Translations under genes and position numbers: made by a program | Part shown: piece after piece, positions 59,083 to 64,000 of the stretch | Layout of the letters: the number at the start of each line of letters is the position of its first letter | Position numbering within the stretch: position 1 is the first letter of the stretch | Notes under the pieces: model-generated | Databases searched by the model: none | The model's input: only the letters and a program-made list of their open reading frames with translations | Told to the model about the DNA's origin: nothing | Origin: Clostridia bacterium | GTDB taxonomy: Bacteria > Bacillota > Clostridia > Christensenellales > Aristaeellaceae | Assembly (NCBI GenBank): GCA_017552615.1 | Contig: JAFZPI010000044.1 | Coordinates: 1 to 64,000 of the forward strand | Length of the DNA: 64,000 nucleotides | Direction of reading: 5' to 3'

Positions 59083-60309
59083 TCAGGCGTTGGTTTCCGG
59101 GCTATCTCCCCGGATGGCCGCGATCCGCTGGCTCAGCGTGGGGTGCGAATAGTCCAGCTTGATCAGCAGGGGCGAAGGTGAAAGATCCGCGAGGTTTTCC
59201 TTGTGGAGCTTCTTCAGCGCGCTGATCAGGGATTCGCCGTAGCCCTCCTTCACCGCCTGGGCATCCGCAGCGTACTCGGCGCGGCGGGAATACCAGTTGG
59301 TCAGCAGGCTCCACAGCGGCATGAGGAAGGCCATGCCCACCTGCAGGATGAGCAGCACGGCAAAGCCGTAGTTCGTGCCTTTGAAGCCGAAATCGGTGAA
59401 GAATTCGGGCGTCCGCAGGACCAGCCAAGCCATAACCGCGATGATCGCCAGCTGAATAAAGGTGAGGATCTGGTTTTTCAGGGTGTCCTTGTGCAGGCCG
59501 TGGCCCATCTCATGGGCAAAGACCGCGCAGATCTCGTCAGGCGTCATGGACTCGACCAGGGTATCGAAGAGGACGATCGTCTTAGTCTTGCCGAAACCGG
59601 CGAAGTAAGCGTTGCTTTTCGTCGTGCGGCGGGAAGCGTCCATGACCTGGACCGCCCGCACCTTGAAGCCGTGGCTCTCCAGCAGGGCGATGAGCTTCTC
59701 CTTCAGTTCCCCGTCTTCCAGGGGCGTGAACTTGTTGAAGATCCGGCTGAGGTAGGGGAAGAGGAAACTGATGAGCAGAATCATCACAAACAGGGCAGCG
59801 GCAAAGGCCACGATGACCCAGTCGCCCAGCCACAGATGCAGGCCGCCAAGCGTGGAAGCAACGGCAATCATGATCACCATGCCGATGATGAACTCCTTGA
59901 CCTGATCGGCCCAGAAGGTCTTGATTGAGGCCTTGTTGAAGCCGTACTTCTCCTCAATGCGCATGGTGTTGTAAAAGCTGAAGGGGATCATCAGCAGGCC
60001 GGAGACCGCTTCCAGCAGCACCACGGCGAACATCTGCATCCACCAGTTGTCCGGGAAAAGCCCGGCAAACGCCGCATGGAGGTTGAAGGCGAGCAGGACC
60101 AGTTCGATTACAAAAGTCACCGTATGCGTGACAAACGCAAAACGTACCTTCTCCGATTGGTAGGCCTTCCACTTTTTGTACGTCTCCTCGTCGTACACAT
60201 CCGCCACATTTTCAGGGATCGGATTGTTCTTGGAGCGCGCCTTCAGCAGGGTCAGACCCATCTGCCAGGCATAGCTGCACGCGAACAGGATCAGGACTAG
60301 GATTTTCAT
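59083..60309 (-). CDS. M48-family membrane zinc metalloprotease (STE24 type)
   Basis: 408 residues. Several membrane helices (residues ~1-20, ~60-80, ~95-120, ~145-195), then the zinc motif VFAHEMGHGLH, two further helices and the third ligand region EYAADAQAV. STE24/CAAX-protease-1 type enzymes cut membrane or small proteins and act in quality control. In an operon with the exonuclease gene upstream (14 bp gap) and the ArsC-like gene downstream. Confidence 0.92.
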   Translation of the reverse strand: MKILVLILFACSYAWQMGLTLLKARSKNNPIPENVADVYDEETYKKWKAYQSEKVRFAFVTHTVTFVIELVLLAFNLHAAFAGLFPDNWWMQMFAVVLLEAVSGLLMIPFSFYNTMRIEEKYGFNKASIKTFWADQVKEFIIGMVIMIAVASTLGGLHLWLGDWVIVAFAAALFVMILLISFLFPYLSRIFNKFTPLEDGELKEKLIALLESHGFKVRAVQVMDASRRTTKSNAYFAGFGKTKTIVLFDTLVESMTPDEICAVFAHEMGHGLHKDTLKNQILTFIQLAIIAVMAWLVLRTPEFFTDFGFKGTNYGFAVLLILQVGMAFLMPLWSLLTNWYSRRAEYAADAQAVKEGYGESLISALKKLHKENLADLSPSPLLIKLDYSHPTLSQRIAAIRGDSPETNA

Positions 60310-60323
60310 GGTGTATTCTCCTC

Positions 60324-61319
60324 TCAGTCTTCAAACGGCACGCTGGATCGATCTGCGTTCAACAGAGCCTTCTCCGCGTTGAACCGGAAGCCGTTCTCTT
60401 CCCGCTGTTTCATCTGCAATTGCTTGGTATGGATGTAGGCCACATTCGGCGGCGTGGCTTTGGCCGTGGAAACCGAGAGGATTACCCGGCCGGACTGGGA
60501 AGCCCGGAGGCGCAGCCGCGCCAGGATGTTCCCGTGCTGGCGGCATTTGGCCAGGCCGATGTATTTGTCCGGGGCCTGGGGCACATAGCCTGCGGCCTCC
60601 AGTTCACAAGCCCGTCCGCAGGTGGGGCACTTGGGTTTGTTGGCCAGCTCGCTTTCCATCGCATCCTTCAGAGAATCGAACAGCTCGCCCTTGGTCTTAC
60701 CCTTGTTGTGATCCGGATGAATCAGCGGCTTGGGCTGACGGGCATACTGGATCGTGTTGGAAGCGTCCTCCACCTTCTGCCAGACCAGTGCGGTATAGTA
60801 GGCGTCGTTCAGCGCGTTGTGGAAGTCCCGGCCCTCTTCCGGCTCGATCTGCATCAGCTCCATGGCGGGCTGCAGGCCCATCCGGTTCTGGAGTTTGAAG
60901 GCGTCTGAAAACTGGTGCTGAATGTCGCACATCGGCGGCAGCGCCGGATGGCAATCGAAGAAATCCAGATTCTGCTGCAAGACGCTCACGTCGTCGCTGC
61001 CCCAGGTCAGGAGCAGATAGTCGTCCCCGTCCTTTTCGCACCAGGTCACGAATTCGTCGATGGCCTCCCCGAACAGCGGCGCATCCTCGAGTTCGTCCGG
61101 CCCGAGATGGGTCATGCGCTGGATACGCGGATGGATGCGGAGGTAGCAGCTCGGATGGATCAGCACGGAAATGCTGTCCACGATGCGGCGATCACTGTCG
61201 AGCTTCACCGCGCCGATCTGGATCATCTCAAAGATCAGCCGGTCCCCCACCTCACGGTACACCCGGTTCTGGTGGTTCAGCGGCTGGTTCCATTCAAGGT
61301 CGATGACAATATAGTGCAT
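60324..61319 (-). CDS. DEDDh 3'-5' exonuclease family protein with zinc-binding tail
   Basis: 331 residues. Exonuclease residues: D-x-E in VIDLEWNQ (residues 6-8), WGSDDVSVL, and the HxAxxD motif in FHNALNDAYYT. This is the KapD/ERI-1-like branch. After residue ~215 a second region contains CPTCGRAC and a further Cys (possible zinc finger) and a KH-like beta part. Probably trims RNA ends. The gene ends 14 bp before the protease gene. Confidence 0.87.
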   Translation of the reverse strand: MHYIVIDLEWNQPLNHQNRVYREVGDRLIFEMIQIGAVKLDSDRRIVDSISVLIHPSCYLRIHPRIQRMTHLGPDELEDAPLFGEAIDEFVTWCEKDGDDYLLLTWGSDDVSVLQQNLDFFDCHPALPPMCDIQHQFSDAFKLQNRMGLQPAMELMQIEPEEGRDFHNALNDAYYTALVWQKVEDASNTIQYARQPKPLIHPDHNKGKTKGELFDSLKDAMESELANKPKCPTCGRACELEAAGYVPQAPDKYIGLAKCRQHGNILARLRLRASQSGRVILSVSTAKATPPNVAYIHTKQLQMKQREENGFRFNAEKALLNADRSSVPFED

Positions 61320-61357
61320 GGGATTTCATTCCTTATATGTTCATATGGCAGGTACCA

Positions 61358-61482
61358 AACCTCATCCGGCGCTTCGCGCCACCTTCCCCTGAAGGGGAAG
61401 GCTTTTTGATTGGTTAACTTTCTAAGAGCCTTCCCCTTTAGGGGAAGGGGGACCGCCGCCGCAGGCGGTGGTGGATGAGGTT
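61358..61482. repeat. 125 bp element with 10 bp terminal inverted repeats, third copy
   Basis: AACCTCATCC (61358-61367) and GGATGAGGTT (61473-61482). Inside: GGCGCTTCGCGCC hairpin, CCTTCCCCTGAAGGGGAAGG, spacer, CCTTCCCCTTTAGGGGAAGG, CGCCGCCGCAGGCGGTG hairpin. An extra GGATGAGGTC half-end (61491-61500) overlaps the TGA stop of the flavoprotein gene. Confidence 0.9.
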
Positions 61483-61498
61483 CGGTTTGTGGATGAGG

Positions 61499-62725
61499 TC
61501 ATATTGCCGCGCTCACACCCGCCAGATGTCCCGTGGCAAAAGCAATCTGCAGATTATACCCTCCGGTATGGGCATCCACATCAAGCAATTCGCCCGCAAC
61601 ATACAGCCCGGGTAGTACCTTCGACGCCATCGTGCCCGGATCAACTTCCCGGACGCTCACGCCGCCTCGGGTGATGATCGCTTCGTCAAAGCCGCGCAAC
61701 TTGCGAACGGTGACAGGCAGGTTCTGGAGCTTTTCGCACAGCGCCCTGCGCTCTTCCCGGCTGACCTGTGCGCAGATTTTCTGGCTGTCGATCCCACAGA
61801 GTCCGGGGAAAATCGCCGCAAAGGAGGCCGGTAGCAGCGACGGCATAATGCTCGCCAGATGCTTTCTCGGGGCCTCAGCCAACTCCCGCTGCAGCCGTGC
61901 GTCGAGCTGTTCCGGGGTCAGGCCGGGTTTCAGGTTCAGGGTCACGCTGCAATCGCTGAAGTCCTCCGGCAGGTGGCAGCTCATTTCCAGCGTCAGCGGA
62001 CCGGAGATGCCGAAGTGGGTGAAGAGCAGTTCGCCAAGTTCCGTGTACAGTGTTTTCTTTCCCTGCTTCAGGGTCAAACGGACATTCTTCAGGGAAAGGC
62101 CCTGCAGCTGCGTCGGCCAGCCCTCTTCGGTCTCAATCGCGGACAGAGACGGACGGCAGTCTGTAACCGTGTGGCCGGTCTCCCCCGCCATGCGGTGGCC
62201 ATCTCCTGATGACCCGGTGGCCGGGACAGATAACCCGCCGGTCGCGAGGATCACGGCATCGGCGCGGATCTCCTCTCCGGAGTCGGTGATGACTCCGATG
62301 CATCGGTTTTCTTCCGTCCATAACCCGCGCACACGGGTATTCAGCCGAATCCTTACCCCGCTCTCATTCATGGCTCGGGTCAGGGCTTTGGTGACATCGC
62401 TCGCCTTTTCGCTGGACGGGAAGACCCTTCTCCCCCGCTGGACCGTCACCGGGCATCCCTCCTGCTCCAGAAAGGCCATCATGTCCTGCGGCCCGAACGC
62501 CGTCAGCGCGGCGTAGAGAAATCTTGAGTTGCGCGGGACTTCGCGCAGGAACTCATCCCGGGTGCAGTCGTTGGTCACATTGCAGCGGCCTTTGCCGGTG
62601 ATATAGATTTTCTTCCCGAGCTTCTCATTGCGCTCCAGGAGCGTCACGGAGGCCCCGGCGCGCGCAGCGGCGATCGCGGCTATCATCCCCGCGGCGCCTC
62701 CGCCGATGACCAACACCTCACACAT
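61499..62725 (-). CDS. HI0933/YhiN-family flavoprotein
   Basis: 408 residues. FAD-binding GGGAAGMIAAIAAARAGASV at the N terminus, KIYITGKGRCNVTN and DAVILATGGLSVPATGSSGDG, and the C-terminal GLYVAGELLDVDAHTGGYN, all typical of the BaiN/HI0933 group of putative NAD(P)/FAD oxidoreductases. Start MCEVLVIG overlaps the end of the RpiR gene by 8 bp. The family's physiological substrate is not settled. Stop codon sits in a repeat end. Confidence 0.9.
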   Translation of the reverse strand: MCEVLVIGGGAAGMIAAIAAARAGASVTLLERNEKLGKKIYITGKGRCNVTNDCTRDEFLREVPRNSRFLYAALTAFGPQDMMAFLEQEGCPVTVQRGRRVFPSSEKASDVTKALTRAMNESGVRIRLNTRVRGLWTEENRCIGVITDSGEEIRADAVILATGGLSVPATGSSGDGHRMAGETGHTVTDCRPSLSAIETEEGWPTQLQGLSLKNVRLTLKQGKKTLYTELGELLFTHFGISGPLTLEMSCHLPEDFSDCSVTLNLKPGLTPEQLDARLQRELAEAPRKHLASIMPSLLPASFAAIFPGLCGIDSQKICAQVSREERRALCEKLQNLPVTVRKLRGFDEAIITRGGVSVREVDPGTMASKVLPGLYVAGELLDVDAHTGGYNLQIAFATGHLAGVSAAI

Positions 62726-63581
62726 TGGGCTTGTCCTCCGGCAGGTAGACGGCATAAGTGTCCCAAATCGCTTCCAGCTGGCGGAAGTGCTCGGCCAGGG
62801 CTTCACGGCGGCGCAAGCCCAGGGCCACCAGCAGGGCGTTGATCACCGCCATCGGCGCGATCAGGGAGTCCACAAACGATGCCATCTCAGTCCGGGCCGT
62901 CAGGGAAGCGTCCGCGACCGCACAGAGCGGGGACATTGGGCCGTCGGTGATGGCCACAACCTGCGCGCCGGTCCGCTTGGCAAAGCGCATAGCCTCAAGC
63001 GTACGGGTCGAGTAGCGCGGGAACGAGATGCCCACGATCAGGTCCCCGGCCTTCATCCGGGAGATGTCCTCGAACACGTCAGAAGAGCCGGAGGAAACCA
63101 GGTGCACGTCCTCAAAGATGTAGTTGAGGTAGTAGCCCATGAACTCAGCCAGGGGCGCGGCGGAGCGCAAACCCATGACGTAGATCGAACAGGCGGAGAG
63201 CAGCCGGTCCACCACGTCGGCAAAAGTGGCGGGATCCAGTTCGTCGCGGGTAGCGCGCAGGTTCTGGATATCACTCTTCATCACAGCCTGCAGGGCTTCC
63301 TCGGGCTGCAGATCCGCGGCCATCTCGATGCGCTGGCCCGCGGTGAGCCGGTGGCTGACCAGTTCCTGCATGGCCCGCTGCAGCTGCGGATAACCTTCAT
63401 AGCCCAGGGCCGTGGCAAAGCGCACCACCGTGGACTCGCTGACCCCGACGCTCTCCCCAAGGCGGCTCGCCGTCATGCGGATCGCCTTGTCAGGGTGCTC
63501 CTCGATGTATTCCGCGAGCTTCCGGTGGCTCTTGCTGAGCCGGTGTCCGGTGCGGTTGAGCTGCTGAATCAGAATCGCCAT
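62718..63581 (-). CDS. MurR/RpiR-family transcriptional regulator
   Basis: 287 residues. N-terminal helix-turn-helix ~1-75 (SVGVSESTVVRFATALGYEG) and C-terminal SIS sugar-isomerase domain ~125-260 (IYVMGLRSAAPLAEFMGYYL, AGDLIVGISFPRYSTRTLEA). Controls sugar or amino-sugar genes in response to a phosphorylated sugar. Start MAILIQQLN chosen because GGAGCAGGAGCC precedes it; a 36-codon upstream extension crosses the promoter. A perfect 10 bp inverted repeat lies upstream of the -35 and may be its operator. Confidence 0.92.
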   Translation of the reverse strand: MAILIQQLNRTGHRLSKSHRKLAEYIEEHPDKAIRMTASRLGESVGVSESTVVRFATALGYEGYPQLQRAMQELVSHRLTAGQRIEMAADLQPEEALQAVMKSDIQNLRATRDELDPATFADVVDRLLSACSIYVMGLRSAAPLAEFMGYYLNYIFEDVHLVSSGSSDVFEDISRMKAGDLIVGISFPRYSTRTLEAMRFAKRTGAQVVAITDGPMSPLCAVADASLTARTEMASFVDSLIAPMAVINALLVALGLRRREALAEHFRQLEAIWDTYAVYLPEDKPNV

Positions 63582-63630
63582 GGCTCCTGCTCCCTTTCCC
63601 TGCCGCTTCGTGCGGCGGCCACAAGGTTGT

Positions 63631-63658
63631 ATTATAGTGAAAGAATCCGAATTTGCAA
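63631..63658 (-). promoter_or_regulatory. Promoter of the RpiR-family gene
   Basis: Minus-strand TTGCAA (63653-63658), 16 bp, TATAAT (63631-63636). Confidence 0.75.
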
Positions 63659-63668
63659 GTGAAAAGAA

Positions 63669-63694
63669 GGAAATTGCAGTTTTTTGCAATTTCC
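63669..63694. promoter_or_regulatory. Inverted repeat upstream of the RpiR promoter
   Basis: GGAAATTGCA (63669-63678), 6 bp, TGCAATTTCC (63685-63694), a perfect 10 bp inverted repeat 10 bp upstream of the -35. Candidate operator for autoregulation; a weak terminator for the gene entering from the right is the alternative. Confidence 0.5.
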
Positions 63695-63721
63695 CCTTGA
63701 ATATGGATTCAGTTCCTCAGA

Positions 63722-63836
63722 TGAAACCGCATCCACCGCTGCGGCGGTCCCCCTTCCCCTTTCAGGGGAAGGCAAGGTTTTGCGCCACTTTGCAACTCCC
63801 CTCTCCTGAAAGGAGAGGGGCTGGGGGTGAGATTTC
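63722..63836. repeat. Palindromic repeat pair near the right edge
   Basis: CATCCACCGCTGCGGCGGT, CCTTCCCCTTTCAGGGGAAGG, then CTCCCCTCTCCTGAAAGGAG and GAGGGGCTGGGGGTGAGATTT; same two-part layout as 7176-7282. Confidence 0.88.
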
Positions 63837-63842
63837 AAGGGT

Positions 63843-64000
63843 TCAGCGTAAAACCGCGCTCGTCTGCCCTTCCAGCGTCAAAACCGTTCCTTCGAGCGTC
63901 ACCGTACCAAAACCCACAAACGCGCTGATTTCCGTGAAAGACAGGCCCGTCACATCCGCAAGGTCCACGGAGATCGTGCGCTGGGTGGTGTTGTGGATCA
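63843..64000 (-). CDS. C-terminal end of an unidentified protein (cut by window edge)
   Basis: The last 51 codons of a minus-strand gene, ending ...TVLTLEGQTSAVLR and TGA at 63843-63845. The visible part alternates hydrophobic and polar residues like a beta-sandwich end (VDLADVTGLSFTEISAFVGF), as found at the C terminus of some glycoside hydrolases; too short to assign. Confidence 0.6.
   Translation of the reverse strand, partial: IHNTTQRTISVDLADVTGLSFTEISAFVGFGTVTLEGTVLTLEGQTSAVLR

Noticed and set aside
1..64000. tRNA and rRNA genes
   Set aside because: I scanned for the T-arm GTTCRANNC with matching arms and for rRNA core motifs; hits such as GGTTCGAGTC near 2531 lie in coding sequence without a cloverleaf.

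Overview
The window looks like a chromosomal piece of a GC-rich, anaerobic member of the Bacillota, class Clostridia, probably from a gut or rumen. Pointers are the mrnC / rlmB / NYN-nuclease / sigH block in Bacillus-like order, a type III glutamine synthetase, a rubredoxin, BspA-type leucine-rich repeats, a secreted GH26 mannanase, glucuronate isomerase, and consensus sigma-A promoters (TTGACA-17-TATAAT) with strong AGGAGG ribosome sites. A family from the Christensenellales/Aristaeellaceae area would fit, but that is inference. I see no rRNA, tRNA or CRISPR array. Both edges cut genes: an M3 oligoendopeptidase on the left and an unidentified protein on the right.

Layout. 1-3 kb: M3 peptidase, a GNAT/serine-hydrolase fusion, repeat elements and a probable 6S RNA. 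3-8 kb: DUF4342 protein, an OmpR-type two-component system with an M19 dipeptidase, and a DegV protein. 8-13 kb: a five-gene operon of two zinc-ribbon proteins, a VWA protein, a PP2C phosphatase and a Ser/Thr kinase (TerY-type phosphorylation triad). 13-21 kb: rubredoxin, secreted thioredoxin-fold protein, IlvD/Edd dehydratase, GSIII, long AlaX editing protein and endonuclease III. 21-30 kb: DUF1538 membrane protein with a tandem PII-like partner, a secreted protein of unknown type divergent from a GH26 enzyme, RseC-like protein plus thioredoxin, a UPF0175/DUF3368 toxin-antitoxin pair, threonine ammonia-lyase. 31-42 kb: BspA-type LRR protein, zinc/manganese-type ABC importer, heterodimeric ABC exporter, zinc-ribbon protein, AEC transporter, MgtE with a long leader, AraC regulator. 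43-52 kb: radical SAM activase-like protein, DUF5711 protein, DacF-type carboxypeptidase, PreA-like enzyme, then sigH, NYN nuclease, rlmB, thyX and mrnC. 52-58 kb: an inverted-repeat-bounded two-gene segment, a methyltransferase between direct repeats, a 51-residue protein, uxaC and two HAD hydrolases. 58-64 kb: ArsC/Spx-like protein, M48 protease, DEDDh exonuclease, HI0933-type flavoprotein, RpiR regulator.

Two things stand out. First, intergenic spaces are filled with a modular family of palindromic repeats (at least fifteen pieces), some 120-155 bp long with 9-10 bp terminal inverted repeats, several starting exactly at stop codons and one encoding the last residues of ThyX. Second, 52662-54580 is a compact segment bounded by ~55 bp inverted repeats containing (CCAA)n, holding only a RepA/RecA-like ATPase gene, an unknown gene and their promoter, with no recombinase; right next to it a methyltransferase gene sits between two near-identical copies of a promoter-bearing 43 bp sequence. 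These are the best candidates for undescribed biology.
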